Assembly (NCBI GenBank): GCA_034336665.1
Contig: CM067570.1
Location: 13,933,502-13,997,501, forward strand
Reading direction: 5' to 3'
DNA: 64,000 nt
Source: Luscinia megarhynchos
Taxonomy: Eukaryota; Chordata; Aves; Passeriformes; Turdidae
Positions 45,901 to 59,900 of the stretch are shown piece by piece (position 1 is the first letter of the stretch; each line of letters opens with the position of its first letter). The position numbers were made by a program, and so were the translations under genes. Below the pieces are notes generated by a model, which saw only the letters and a program-made list of their open reading frames with translations, was not told the DNA's origin and searched no databases.

Positions 45901-48900
45901 CTCATAAAAATGCAAAGCAGTTCAAGATGAGTTTATAGCAAAATTAGGCTTTTGAGATAAATATCTTAACACTTACAGCAATATTCACAAAGAGTAACCA
46001 TAGTCTATGAAAGCTAATCTCTCTACATTTCCTTTACAGTTGACAGGGAGAGATAAGCATATTTAGAGAGTTTCAAGACACTTAAATGTGAGTTTCCTGC
46101 TTTGAATGAACCTCTTCTTTCTAAGCAGCATCAAGAGCCTCTATTAGCTAACCCTTCATAGGCCCACTCCATTTCAAGTACCCCAAAAAGATAAGATTGT
46201 AATTGGCCTCAAACAGAAAAACATCTACTTTCCTCAACAAGATCTCTTTCCTCACCTAATTCAAGTTTTACAGAACTTCTCGATTTCCTGTATCTGTCAT
46301 TGCCTCGGCAGCAGCCAAAGCACTTGACAGCTCATTTCTCAACCTAACTGAAAAATTACTTTGCTGATACATCAAGCAAATCTTCCTTGAAAGTCATAAT
46401 GCTTTCTCAAGATCTGTTTATGATTTTTAGACTTAAAAATTTTAAATTGAGGAAGGGTCACAGCAGCTGAAACTTGCAGACACGCACCACAGCAACACCT
46501 TGCAAAATATGTTACTGTTCCCAGTTCTGCAACAGAACATACAGGCTGCAAATTGATTGTTCATCCTCCTCTCTTATCCAGATTTTCTCACAAAGGTATG
46601 TCAAGAAGTAACAGACACAGTTCACTGGGCTACATATAACTGCATCACGGCCTCCAGAGCACTCAGGCATCTTGGAAATCCATCACCATCATCATGGTGG
46701 AAAGCCCCAGAGCACCACAACACGAACATTCCTTACCATTAGCTGGGCTATATGCTAAACAAGCTGCTTAGTGCTATTCACATCATAAAAATGTTTAAGG
46801 CTAACTCAATATATTAAGATAACATTGGAGCATCAACAAGCAGTGGAACACTTCTGTGATGTTTGTAACTTTATCTTAATTTACTATCTTACATGAACTG
46901 AGTAGATGCATAGAAGGTGTTGCAAACAAAATAGGTGTAATGAAATTTTTATACTCTAGAATGCCATGAAACATGCACTACAGTGAGTGTCATAATGAGG
47001 TCTAGGTGCTTCTGTGTCTCTTTCCAAAAATCTCACGTGGTGCTCTTGGCTCAGCACTTGTTGCTGTCATTTGGAGCCCTTATACTGAAGCTGTCATGAG
47101 TGGCACCAATGTTTCATTCCAAACTTAAGACTAACAAGTCAAAATACTTGTGAAGAAGGGCTAAAGGTGCTACAGTGAAAACCATTCCTCACTACAAATG
47201 TAACTGCCTGTGCTCTATCCAAGGTCCTACAAGAAGAAAACTGTTTGGAGAGGGTTTTGTCCAATAGACAGTTCACAGCATAAACCCTAAAAGAATACAG
47301 TTTTAGCTCTCATCCTTGTGACAGCATTCAAGATCACCAGTTCAGCCAAAGAACTAATTGTACACAGTATAGATTTAATCCTACCAGCACTACCAGTACT
47401 GAGGATTCCTGCAACATTCACTACTCTAAGAACAGAAGACCATGCTACAACCAGCAACAAATAAATGGATTCTAAGAGTAACCACTCCCTAAAAGAGTAA
47501 ACCTAACATGAACCACTTCTATCAACAATATGCTATGAGCAAAAAAAAAGTTAGAAAAAATGCAGTCTTCCAGCAGTTACTGAGTACTGAACAAACAGCT
47601 GGAGCATTTCAATTAATGTACAAGAGTGATTACATACAAACCATCAGTCACATACGGCTTTTGAGGACACACAGCAGAAAGCACCTCTAACTCCAGTAAC
47701 TAGTTCTATCCTTTCCACCTAACCTTTCTGTTTTGTGACTGTGATGAGTTGAAATACAAGCGTTTTGGGAAATAAGCCAGATGAATAAACCCACTCTCCA
47801 TTTCTACACCTAGTTTTAATATCTATCTTCAGGTACTGAAACTTCAAAGGTTTGTTTTTCTTCAGGATAACAGTCATATTTGAGAGAATCTTCCATTCAG
47901 AGAAAAACTCAACTATTTTGAATTTGCAGCAGTTGTGAGTTTTAGTCATGGCTGCAAATCACATCACCATTTCAAATCAAGTACCAAAAATTTAACATAA
48001 GGATACATATGAGCCTTTTTGATTAAATATGATCCACCTGGCACTTTGCTGTGACACCAGTAAGAACAGAATCTAAGTCTCCAAGGACATTTTTGTGTCT
48101 TCACCATGAAGACAGCTCAGTCTAAATTACTCTCCATCTTCCAAATTTTTCAAGACATAAAGCAGAAATTATCTTCAGTTATAACAGTCCTTGCAATACA
48201 CTATCTTACTCATTCCTCAAAGCACAGTTGTTCCTCAAATCACAATTCTTCCTGCATACTACTCAAGGCAGTGATATATTGAGAAAATCCAGCGTACAGT
48301 AATACAACTATGATTTTTCTCATCTTCTGCTGTCTTGCTAAGTTTTCCTACTCTAATGATGAACCAGCACCTGGAGCTTTTGCCTAAAATGCATTTCCTG
48401 GCTTACTCTCAATTTTTCCTTACATGCTCTTCTCATCGTAATTCAAATTAACTTTGTACATTCAGTCAGACAGTTCTTTCATTTTTTTCTATTCTCAAAA
48501 AAAATATAAAATGAAAAAAAAAATTTTCTCATAGTACACCAACATGGAATATTTAAGTAGATAAGACTTTCACGAACCATACAGATTTCCAACACATCAT
48601 AGAAAAAACACTCCTGAGTCCATCTCCAAACCAAGAATAAAACATGTAACAACAAATAGCAATGAATTGAACCAGGGAGCCCCAGGTATGGAGAGACTCG
48701 GACCTCACACTTGGAACTGTACAGAGAGCTCAATAATACCACCAAGAAGACAAGTAAGAGTGAAATTAATATACACTAATGGAAACTGAGAAAACCGTGT
48801 GTACATGCACAGGTAACACACAGTATGCAAAATCCAAATATTCTTCTACATGACTGTGCAGCATTTTTGTAGCAAGCAGGTCTCACTGTGCAGGTCTAAA

Positions 48901-49636
48901 TGGACAAATTTGTAAGTTTTTACCCATATGCAGTAGGCACTGTGTTTTAAACTGGATGACTCACAGAGGCTAAAACACTACGACATTGCTAAGCTACCTA
49001 GTGCACAAACTCTTCGTCACTTTACACTTTGGTAATAATCTTTAAATTCCTGTGGGAAAAAAAATCATAATTCAACCCAAACCCTCATAATAACATTGAA
49101 ACCAAAATGTAAAAATAGAAACCTAGGTTTGTCAAAACACTCCAGAATTAAATGCAAAGACACAAAGACAATGCACTGCCATAAGTTTTCCTTCTTGCAC
49201 CTGCACTAGCACAGCCCTTAGCAGTGGGTACCAAATTATGAGGACATCTATGATGCATCACTACTATAGTTTTCCCTCAAGTGATAAAAAGGTAAGAACC
49301 ATCATAAATATAGCAAATAAAAAACTAACTACAGACTCAAAAGTTCCAGAGAAAGGATTACTATGTCTGTGCCCACTTCTAATCATCAACTTTAAGACAA
49401 CTGTTCCACTGCTATGGTTGCATTTGTGTCGAGAGAGCAATCCTGCTTGTCTACAGTAACTGCTGCTGTCCAGCTGAACCTTGATGACAAGCAGGAGATC
49501 TGGAGCCAACAAATTTTACATTTAATTAATAATCAACCTATCTAACTGGTCTCACATTTCTACAGTATCAATGCCAACACAAAGAAAGGAGCAAGAACTC
49601 ATGCTGGAATCAACCCTTTCAACCACTGCACAGATC

Positions 49637-49677
49637 CAGACCTTTTAAAAAAAGGTCTGCATTTTAAAAAATGCAGA
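49637..49677. repeat. Two abutting inverted repeats (twin hairpins)
   Basis: Arms CAGACCTTTT (49637-49646) and AAAAGGTCTG (49650-49659) form a perfect 10-bp stem with a 3-base loop. Arms TCTGCATTTT (49656-49665) and AAAATGCAGA (49668-49677) form a second perfect 10-bp stem with a 2-base gap. The stems overlap by the four bases TCTG. Function unknown. Confidence 0.8.
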
Positions 49678-52489
49678 GATTTCAGGAAATTACACAACAT
49701 TAAGTGTGACATATAACAAATAAACTACAAATAATAAACATACGTGTAATTGTGATGGATCAGGGAAGAGCAGATGTGGCTCTCCAAAAAGAGATCCTCA
49801 CTTTCAAATCCTGGTGCACTCTGTGTATTTATATAAAGTACTGCTCTCACTCAGTATCATGGTTTACTTGGATTTATGGTGCTGGAGAAGTCTTGCCAAA
49901 GGTCTTCTTGCAGTCACAACATAAGAAAGAAGATTTACCCTTGCATGAAAAAACTTCTTAAAATATAGAAGACATAGTACAGACATAGTTGTTTTCATAA
50001 GGAAGGAAGATACCAGTGGACCTCTACAACAGTGTGTGTTGTTCAATATATCATAAATTATCCAAGAAACAGCAGCTTTCTGAAACTCCTACTATTTGAG
50101 AAAACAAGTCATAGAATGGGTTCTACAGGGGAAAAAGAAATAGGCAAGTTAGGACTCTTGTTTCAGTAACATTTGGGTGTGGGGAGAAAGTGACAAAGGG
50201 CTACAAAATTGTACAAGGAACAGAGAGATGTATTGTTATAATACACAGAGAATGTCCACTCTCCTCCAAAAAAAAAGATGACACCAAAGAAATTCAGTAC
50301 AAATGTTTAACAAGCTAAAAAACAAAAAGGCAATTTTTACTAGAACCACTAACACACCTATAGAATTTCTTACAAAAGGATATTTGGATGCCAGACATTT
50401 ATTTAGCTGCATGCAAAAAAGGTCTGAGAAAAAAATCCAAACATTACTAGCTACACAAAAACTATACCAGATTTAGAATCAATCTTACTAAAAATAAGTA
50501 GGGATTAAAAGAATATTCAAGCTAAGAATGCTTACACAGTTCTCACTCTTCCATAAGCATTCATTCATGCTCATCATTGAGGGAAGAATACTGGATTATC
50601 TTTTGTTTGATTCTATCACAGATTAAGATTTTACCTAAAACTTGCCAGACAGTTCACCAATAACACAAATTTTCTTCTGAAAATCTCATTCAGTATTCAT
50701 GATAGTGCCAGTATCACAGACACAGAAACCTAACAGATATTCCATGAAGGAACTTGCTGCAGCAAGGCATTTGTTAAGCCAGTCATTAAAAAGTCATTAC
50801 ATGATCCACCTCATCCCTGCCTGAAGTTACTGTGCTCACTGCTACCAGCAGTGCAAAAAATGCTTTTCTAAACTCAACTTTACACCAAGACAGTTACCAT
50901 CAAGCCATTATGGGAAAAAACCCCACAATTCCCATGGGGGTTTGCTATTCAAATTGATTTTTATTTTTAAAACAAAGTCTTATGCTGGAGTTACAAAAAC
51001 TGTGGCACTGTTAAAAACACACAGTCAGTGCGACAAAACAACAGTTAAATACAGTTGAATTTTACTAGTTTTCAGCCACTGCATTAATAAAATATTTAGG
51101 GTGACAAATCTCATGGTCTTCAATAGAACGTTGTAATTTTTTTAGATTTTCTTTAGAAGTTTAATTTCTGTTTGTGTCAGTATTTTAGCTCTCTCTTTTT
51201 TATTATTATTATAATAAATTCAAACAGCTTGATCCAGATTTTTCCCGTTTTCAAAAGTTTGTTCAAAGATAAGAATATAGCCACTTCTGGTAACATAGCA
51301 TTTGAACTGTTAGCATTTGCAGATCTCTTGTCTAAATTATTTTTAAATAATTTAGAGGATAGGTGAGATGTAATCAACACTGATTGCTTGAATACTTCTT
51401 CCTGTAAGAAACTAAAAAAGGTCTTCATTAGTAATTATTGGTGTCTGTTTAAATTTTTGTGAAGGACACACTGCTGAAAGAATTGCAAAATTTGTCCCAT
51501 CTGTGATCTAGCCTCAAAAATTATGGATAAAATAATTTACATTTACATAAGTCTGATAAAATAGAGTAAAATCAGGGAACATGCTGAACATATAGCTGAC
51601 TCTGCAATTCTTCCAATAAAGCATGCCTATAGGATTAAAATTTCTTTTGCTACATCACTGGACCATATGACATATTGAAATAGCAAAAGGCTTGCTTAGG
51701 TACAGTTACACCTACAGACGTTACCTCAGCAACATAATTTACCTCAAAAGGCAGCACATGTATAAAATAGACCAGTAAGGACACCCTTGTGCCAACAGAA
51801 GCTGCATCTAACCCTAGGACAACTTGTCCTCAATCAAATTTCCTGTTGTAGAGCAGGCTTATATTCAAAAGCCACAGGGATTGCACGTGCTGGGAAAGAG
51901 ATATGGAAGAGCAGCAAGTGCATACTCTGCTAAGTCTAAAAAGGCTTAATAGAAGAAAACTAACCCAAAATAAAGACTGAATTCTATACAGTATAAGGTT
52001 ATATTCCTTGGAAAGATAACTCCAACTCATATATATGAAGAAAGAGATAGCTGATACAACAACACTAGCATGAGCTTCTGTGTTAGCAAATGCAGGAGCC
52101 AGGAACCTGATGCTGTTGGCAAGAAAAGAAAAAAGGCCCAACAACAAAACAAAAACAAAACCCAGCCATACCTGCATGCACACACCCTAGAATGACATTT
52201 TAATAAGGCTGTCATGTTACTTCTGCTACTTGCAGAGTAACTTAATTACTCTGTTGCTCAAAAACTGTCTGTAGAACTTTAAAAAAGATACAGACAAATC
52301 AGTGCACAGGGAGACTGAACAGGAGAAATCCTGTTTGCAAAGCTTATTAAAGAGAAGTCCAAAATAAAGGAGACAGAGGAAGAGTCTTCATGTATGCAAA
52401 CACTTGGTGAAAAGAGCACAGAAACCATTATCCTGCATGAGTAATAAAAGTTGGATGAGAATTAACTGGCTTAACTAGCACCAAGACAG

Positions 52490-52683
52490 AGTTAAATGTT
52501 AAGAAAAACCTCCTAACAACAATAACAGTCATGTACCAGCTATAAATAGACCAGTGAAGAGGTGTGGTATTCCCCTCTTCTGAGTTTTTTAAGAGAAGAT
52601 CAGACAAGTGTCTGTCACACATGATTTCAGCATATTTCCTTCTGCCTCTGGTGGGGGCTGACCTCATGAAATCCCTTCCCTTC
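52490..52683 (+). mobile_element. Probable diverged CR1 LINE fragment
   Basis: The order of motifs fits the 3' part of an old CR1 in the plus orientation: TTAAATGTTAAGAAAAACCT, then TGTGGTATTCCCCTCTTCTG, AGAAGATCAGACAAGTGTCT, and finally TGACCTCATGAAATCCCTTC. The usual 3' octamer repeats are not evident. No intact frame. Confidence 0.5.
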
Positions 52684-55600
52684 TTACATATCTGTCATTT
52701 CTTTCTTCATCCAAATGAGAAATTTTCATCAGTGTTATCATACCCGGGGTTCAAAAATACAGTCTTTCCCATATAAACATCTGAAGCATATGAAATTTAT
52801 TACATTGCTGCTGTCAGATTATTAGTGCACTTGGCACAAACCATCTCAGGAAAATAAAAAGCAGCATCTTTTATTACTGCAGACAATACACAAAAATGGA
52901 GAAATGATGGTTGGAAATATAGAAAGAGAAGCAAGTGAGAGAGATTTGTGAAGGACTCAAAGAAAAAAAAATGGCTGAAAACAAAGTTACAACAAAGAAA
53001 AAATACTTTACCCTAAAGAAAACTATTTTCCTCTGACATTAAAAACTGAGTTAAAGTTTTCTGGTATGTCTTAAAATACATGCAATAATTTGAGATACAG
53101 AAGTACACATAAGTAAGACTTCACAAACAGATAGGACAAAGACATGTCTCTACAGGCCTCCCTGCATTACCAATTCCCAACTGCTGGTTTTTAATGGACA
53201 ATGCAGATACTTCTGCTTTGGCCATGCTCAATTAAGTCCTACTTAAATAACCTCATGAAGCTGGGCCCTAAACCACGCCACATGTGTATTTGTGGGTCAA
53301 GTATCTCTAGAACAGTGGTTCCCATTTCCATGGGGAATCTCTGCAGTATCACAATACAGAACTCCATCTTTCCTTTTCTCATTGTCACCAATCTTATTGC
53401 CACTTTCAAAAGATAATATTTAAGATGAATATATTAAAATATCCCAGAAAATCCTGAAAATAAGCATGGTTAGTCTAAGAAAATGGGTTTACATGGAGCC
53501 ATAAACTTCATTTGTCATATTATTAAATCAAGATGTCATGCAAAGATACAGAAATGAGAAGTGAATCACAAAAAACACACTGAATTCTGAACATGTTCCC
53601 ATGTTTCCAATGTTATTCTGCAAGCTGTGTGCAATTACAGCATGCATGATCTATTTTGACCTTAGCGCTACAAAATACCAAAATATTAAAATAGCAAAAG
53701 AAGTACTTCTTCCTAAAGAGATTTTTCTTTCTTCTCACAGAAGAATCAGTGTGTTTAATAGAATTTACAGGTTTTTGTTGTTGTTTGTTTTTCTTTGTTT
53801 AATACTGTGTCAATTTTATTTCAGAATTTTAAAAGCTTACATGTAGAAATAAACTTTCAGGACAGCAAATCTAATAGTTTGCCTAATTAGATAAACTAGA
53901 GTCACCAGGCAAGATACATATTTACATTAGCTTGCCATGTATATAAAAACACATAACATTTTCTGCAAATGTATTTAAGATGTACTTAACTACACCAATC
54001 AGTCAAATTTTCACCATTCATTTATTTTTCTCCAAAAAGTCTAAACAAAGGATAATGTTACTAGTACAAAACATCTAAGAAGACATTGCTGGATAATATG
54101 TTCATTACTCCAAACTAAATGGGCACCTCTCCATAGAGCAGAACACCATTGGCTGTGTGTTGTGGAAGAGAGGGAACAAATGAAGGAAATCAGTCTATTA
54201 TCACACTCAGGTTGCATTTTATAAGAAAACATTACTTTTAAGTTCAGAAGATGCCCAGTTAGAGAGCCACTAAACAACTTGTCACAAAAACAGGTTACTC
54301 ATTACTTTTGACTTAGTTTGCTGAGGTAAAAAACCTACAGCTAATATGAAGGAAAAAACTATAAAACTAGACTGTCAAGATTTCAAAGCCTTTTTTCTCC
54401 ATACTTCTCAACAAATACTTATTACAATGGCTTATTATTAATGAGTAATTCTGATTTGTACCTAGATATGAACAACTTCTTCTAGGAAATGATCAGGAAA
54501 AAATGTGAACTAAAAACTGTAACTGTGGACAAAGTTACAGCTTGAACAACATGCGTGCTTTCTCCAGAGAAAACTTTATAATAAAACAATCTCTCCTGCA
54601 TTTGAACATCACTAGGCTTTAAATTCCACAAGCCTGTGCACTGACTAGCTTTCCCAACATTCATAGCAAAGAACCACTGACACATCTACGACCAAAATTG
54701 AAAGGTTATTCATTTTTACAATGAATTAGTTTTATCAATGTAAAGCAAAAATAAAACAAAAAAGCTTGCCTACTGATATTAAATAAATTTACTATAAAAC
54801 TCCTAAGACTACCAAGTTATCTTGAAAAAAAAAAAGTTCCTCTGACAGTTTAGAAATCTCAGCAAGCCAAGGCAAGCAATGTAAAAACTTCTGTTTTCTT
54901 CACCTTAGTCTTCTCTTAGTGCTAGGTAAACCACCTGTTCAAACACCAACACAGAGCTCATCGAGGCAAACTCTACACACATTTTTCTTCTCAAGCAATG
55001 AGTCGATCTGACAAATACTACCTTCCCATTCTGCTTTTACACTAAAACCTTGGGGGAAAGAACAAATTAATTAAATACATCTTTGCTACCTGAATCAAAT
55101 CTGGGTTCAATACATATTGGTGGCAGTCATGCTAGAACATACAGTGTAAAGGAAACAGGAATTATAGTACGCTCTGATTTTTAAATAGATTCCTGCAGAA
55201 ATCACAACTACAAAGTCACTGTAAGGAAAGGTATAGGTGAAAGCTTGAAGAAATAGCAACAAAAAATAATTATTCTAAGGTTTTTCAGTGTGGCATAAAT
55301 ACTAGCTCATCAATATCCCTTCCCCTAAAAATATCCACAGGGAACTGCACAGGAAAGAACACTTTCTAGGGTATTTCGTTAGTAAGTGCTTTGCCACGAG
55401 AGAGCCCAAGATGTTGTGCAAGACAAGCCTGTAACCATTCCCTCTGCTAACACGTCTCTGCCATATACACAGCAATACAATTCCCAAGGCCTCCAACGCT
55501 CCGCAACGTGCTGCATTGTTTCAAGAAAAGAAACGTTGTAGTTGAGAGACATTTTCTGCCCGGCCTAGAAATCCCCCTTATTTCAAGGCAGGTTTCTACT

Positions 55601-55999
55601 ATCTTTTACCACCCCCTTAGAGGACACTGCACGATACAATACAGCTTAGAAGCGCTCAGCTAATTTAGCGCTTTGATCTTCAGTAATGCCACAGCCAAAA
55701 ACTAAAAGCAGATTTATGAAGCAAGAGAAACCAATGGGAAAAAAAAATAGGCAAAAAGCCTCCTAGCCTTGTGGGTGCTGCAATGCACTTCAAAAGCAAC
55801 ACGGGAATAAATAATCCAACATTCACTTTTTCCCCTGACAAAAACATCTCGCAGAATCTGACCTACATACCCAATTCACAGCACCACCACTGCAGAGCAA
55901 TTCAAAGACGAGAAACCACAGCATCAGCGAGCAATCACGGGAAGGTTTAGGATGACATAGAAATACTCGTCGGGCACGTAAAGCACTTCAGACACTGCA

Positions 56000-56900
56000 G
56001 CGGTAATGCAAGTAAGCAACATCAGCGCGTGTCTCCCGGCACCGCAAACAACTGCCCCGCCGCGTAGCTCCCTCCACCTGCACCGGGCCGGGCTCGCGCT
56101 GCCCCCGGCCATGGCACCTCCGGGACCGCCCCGGGCCCCCCCCGGGCAAACGCGCCCCGGGGCTCCCGGGCCGCCCCCCGCCCGCCCTCTCCCCGCGCAC
56201 CGACCTATGTCACGGCGGAGGCCGGGCGGCCGCCGGGGACCCCCCGCGCTTCCCGGCGGCGGCGGGCGCAGCCCCGGCTGGGCGGGCGGCGCGGAGGGAG
56301 CGGCCAGGATTCCGGAGCGGAGCCCACCCCCCCGGGGGCGGGGGGGAAGGGGCCTGGGGCCTGCCCGCGCCGGGGCACGGCGGGGACGGTGACGGTGACA
56401 GGCGGCGCCGAGGGCGGCGCGGAAGGAACGACGCGACTCGGCAGGCGGAGGGGAGCGGGCAGGTGCCTCGGGGCGCTGCGGCCGCGGCGGGGCCGGGCCG
56501 GGCCGGGGGTCCCGTCGGGCGTGAAGCGCCTCGGCTGCCGCCGCTGCCGCCCGCGAGCTCCGCCCCGCGCGCGCCGGGCCCCGTGACGGGAGGGAGCGCG
56601 AGGCGTCACCGCGCGGCGGCGTCACGGCGAGGGGGCGGCGCGCGCCCGGGGGCTGCGGGGGCGCGTGCGCGCGGGCCCCGTACTGAGGTTCGAGCGCTCC
56701 GGGGGTTCGAGTCCCGCCCGGACCCTCCGCAGCATCCCCGGGCCGAGGGCACCGCGGCCCTGCGGCTCCTTCCGCTGCCGCAGCGCCGTCTGGAGCGGCT
56801 GCCCGTCCCGGACAGGCGAGCGTAAGAGACGTCCGGCCTAGCCCGTTCCGCGGTGCGAGGGCAGGACGGGAAGGTGCACGGCGGTACGAGCATTGCCATT
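56000..56900 (-). promoter_or_regulatory. MAP3K2: CpG island, probable MAP3K2 promoter and non-coding first exon
   Basis: A very GC/CpG-dense block with abrupt edges, the only island between the MAP3K2 start-codon exon and PECR. MAP3K2 has non-coding first exons in other vertebrates (from memory), so assignment rests on position and strand. A possible first-exon donor is CAG|GTGGAG, with the exon ending at 56078. No TATA box seen. Long frames here, including one of 376 codons on the minus strand, are the expected effect of few A/T-rich stops and encode Ala/Arg/Pro/Gly-rich nonsense. The island could also serve an unseen plus-strand transcript. Confidence 0.7.
56584..56624. promoter_or_regulatory. 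Cluster of three CRE half-sites
   Basis: TGACG at 56584-56588 and CGTCA at 56604-56608 and 56620-56624 lie within 41 bp of the CpG island, suggesting CREB/ATF input to the promoter. Motif evidence only; CpG-rich DNA raises the chance rate. Confidence 0.35.
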
Positions 56901-59900
56901 GCTCACTGCAATGAAAACAAATCCTCCGCCAGGCCCCGACCGCAGCCCAGCGCAGGACACGCTGCCTTGACTTGCCTTTTACAGGGCTGTGCTCGCTTTT
57001 AGACAATTCAGAAGGGCGCTGTGCCGTCTCCAGCTCGCCCATTTCTCCCGGCACAGAGTGGCCGCTCTCTGCAGGAGCCGCCTGCTTCCCGCGGGAAGTT
57101 CATGCATGCAGGGGAGGACGAGGCTACCCCCACTTAATCAGCGAGGAAGCAGTCCCTGATACGTAGCAGGACAGCTATTACAGCTACTCTTGCAGTCTTA
57201 AGTAGCCGATGACGGTAAATAATAGCACGGCACTGTAATTAGTTTTGTACGGACTTAACAGTAACCTTACAGGCATGAACCATGGTGTGTGAGGTGCACG
57301 AATGACCTGTGCATGTTTAGCGATGCCCTTTGAGACACTGCCAGGCCCGGTGTGTTCACACAGGGCTGTACAGAGACAGCAGTGACCTGTGCTGCAGCAC
57401 CTGACTCCACAGCTCAGTAATTCCCGCTGAGCGGCTGCTCACATGCTGCTTTCTGGGCATGTGGTAAGAAGTATTTAACGTGTAAGACATCAAGAGGTTT
57501 GCAAATCCTGGACAACCCCTCAAAACCTACCCAAAACAAGGGTTGAGGGGCTATTTTGGTCACCCTTAACAAACCTGTGAAATAATACTTGAACAGAAGT
57601 TTAAGATTTACATGTCAATTTCCACTGGGAACAACATATGAAATTAAGTAATTGCCCATCAAGGTCCATAACTTGATTATTTTGAGATCTTCAAAAAATA
57701 GGCTACAGAGAATGATAAAAGCAAATGTCATCATGTTTTTTTAAAGGCACTGAAGAAGACTGTGCTAAAGACCAACTGATGAAGCATATCCAAGAAAGGC
57801 ACAAGGTACTGAATCACTGATTCCAGAGCCATCATGCAGGAGACAGTCATCTCAAAGCTAAGACACTTTGCTCCAGACTTGGGAAAATTGTCAGTGGTGT
57901 TCACGAGACACTTGTCATGACCAAGAGTCTTTAATTAGGAAATTAAAAAGGTGACCTTTTCTGCCAAACAATAGGGAGACAGCCAAGAAAATGCTGACTT
58001 GTGATGCTCCTGCCCCATCAAGCAAAATCAATGAGCCACAGCTGCTTACATAGCTTTGAAAACACATCCAGTGTTTCCCTAGCCTTAATGTTCCATTTCA
58101 TGGCCATTTGTCAGCTTTAGCATCTTGTAACTGGATTTAACTGATAGAGTAGGGGTTAGTGAATAGTGGGTTTTGAAGTCAAAGTTTTTTCACTACAGAA
58201 GAAGCTAGCAAGGATTGTGAAAATCATCCCACTTCCTCTGTCATGGGATGCTTTGTACTGGTGCACAAAGCCTGCCCAGCACAGAGCACCATCCCAAGAG
58301 TGCCTTGCAGAGGTGATGTACATCCCAACAGGTATCAGTGCTGTCATGCCATAATCCTGAAATCAGAGCATCTTCACTATCAGGAGCAGGATGAACAGCA
58401 AAATATTGACTTTGAGATAAAAAAATACCTATCAACACCAAGAACCAGCACTTATGACATTGAGCTCAGCCCAAACTCAGGGGCATGGTTCTGGGATCAT
58501 GTGTCATGCTACCAGAGCAAAGTAAATCTTACAGGAAGAGTGCAATTGCTGATATAGAAAATAACAGTTAAAAAATAGCTGACAGGAGTTGAAAAAGTAT
58601 ATCAGCTATTTATCCATTCCGTTCAAACCCTGTACAGGTGACAGAAGTTGGGAGGTGTGGGAGTGGAAATTATAGAGTAAGCACATCTCAGGGTAGTGTA
58701 CTCAAGCAATTGACTGAAATCTGGCAGAATGGCTCTCCCTGAATTCCAGAATCAATACCTCATTGCACTGAGAGGTTCTCACCTCCTACATGTATTGCTT
58801 GAGGCTAATAAGTGCCTGCATTAGTTAACACTAGAGCCACAGCTTCTAAACACTTTAAAAAGGAACAAACCAGCTCCATTTCAGAGGCATGCCATCATTC
58901 TCCTTTTTTCCCCAAGTTTCTTTGCCTCCCCACCACTCCTTCCTATAGATGGCACCGTATTACCACATTTTGAATGACATTCAGAAAAGGATAAGTTAGT
59001 GATTAATTTAATGTATATTTAATCAAATGAGGGGTTAACTGACAAAGGAACAAGCTGCTGGCGACAGAGCAGATAACAAGTCAAAATGGCTTCTTCTGGG
59101 AACTGCAGTAGGATAAAGCTTGTGATGCCAGGATGTTATAACATGACCCAGTCTTTCCTCACCAGCAGGAGAGCCAACAGTCTGTTTATAAACTTAAATC
59201 CAGGTCACATGAATTGAGCAAACAGCAGTATTATTTCAAACCTTTGCTATGTTCCTCTGCCTTCCCATGACAGAAGGGAACAAGAGCCTGTGTCTCAGTA
59301 CTTCCACTTCCACCCAGTACAAGTGCACCATCACTGTAAGGCTGATGCAAAAAGAAAGGAAAAGAAGGTATCTTGGGGAGGACAGTCCTAAACTACTGCT
59401 GGAAGATTCATAAAAATGTAAGATACACTAAGTGATCCTGGGCAGTAGTACTGATAGGTTTGTCTGCTTCAACCCCATCACCGAAGTTTATGAAGCAACT
59501 CATTTACCTTTAGGACTCAGCCATATTCAGTAACCCAGAATACAGACACTGTTGACTTTGCTAATAAGACAATTCCCCTAACATCTGCAGCACTCAGCCA
59601 TTTAACACAAGGCTGCTATTTGAGATGGCAGGGGGAAACTGGGAGATGCCAATTAGAAATATATGAAATTACACTACCTTGCAAAGAGCACACTTTCATA
59701 AAGATTAGAGGGGATATTCTGTGTGACTGTTCAGAAGATAAACACAGCCAGAAATGCTTGTAATAAGCAAGGGTAGCCTCGTATTTGTTCATTTGTATCT
59801 TAAAGCAGACAAGGCACCCTTACTGCAGAATGACACTATTCTCCCTTTAGCAAACATGACAACTGCTAATCTGTAAAGAATGAAGATATTTACAACACAG

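Larger units (their letters stand above)
39997..56077 (-). other. MAP3K2: MAP3K2 first intron (about 16 kb, right boundary inferred)
   Basis: No coding exon found on either strand. If the CpG island at 56.0-56.9 kb is the MAP3K2 promoter, this is intron 1; further non-coding 5' UTR exons could hide here and cannot be seen without transcripts. Contents noticed: twin hairpins at 49637-49677, a probable old CR1 at 52490-52683, and short A-rich tracts. The rest is ordinary AT-rich intron. Confidence 0.55.

Noticed and set aside
56690..56745. Possible tRNA, because GGGGGTTCGAGTCCCGCC resembles a T-arm / B box
   Set aside because: No matching D-arm, anticodon stem or acceptor pairing at the correct spacing upstream, and it sits in generic GC-rich island DNA.
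55924..57054. 376-codon minus-strand open frame across the CpG island
   Set aside because: Composition is Ala/Pro/Arg/Gly nonsense from GC-rich DNA with few stops. Other frames on both strands are also open here, and no conserved motif or splice logic supports a protein.
58156..58557. Overlapping 62-104 codon frames that might be a transposase or pseudogene remnant
   Set aside because: I could not match any translation to a known family; the frames overlap on both strands and are short enough to be chance.
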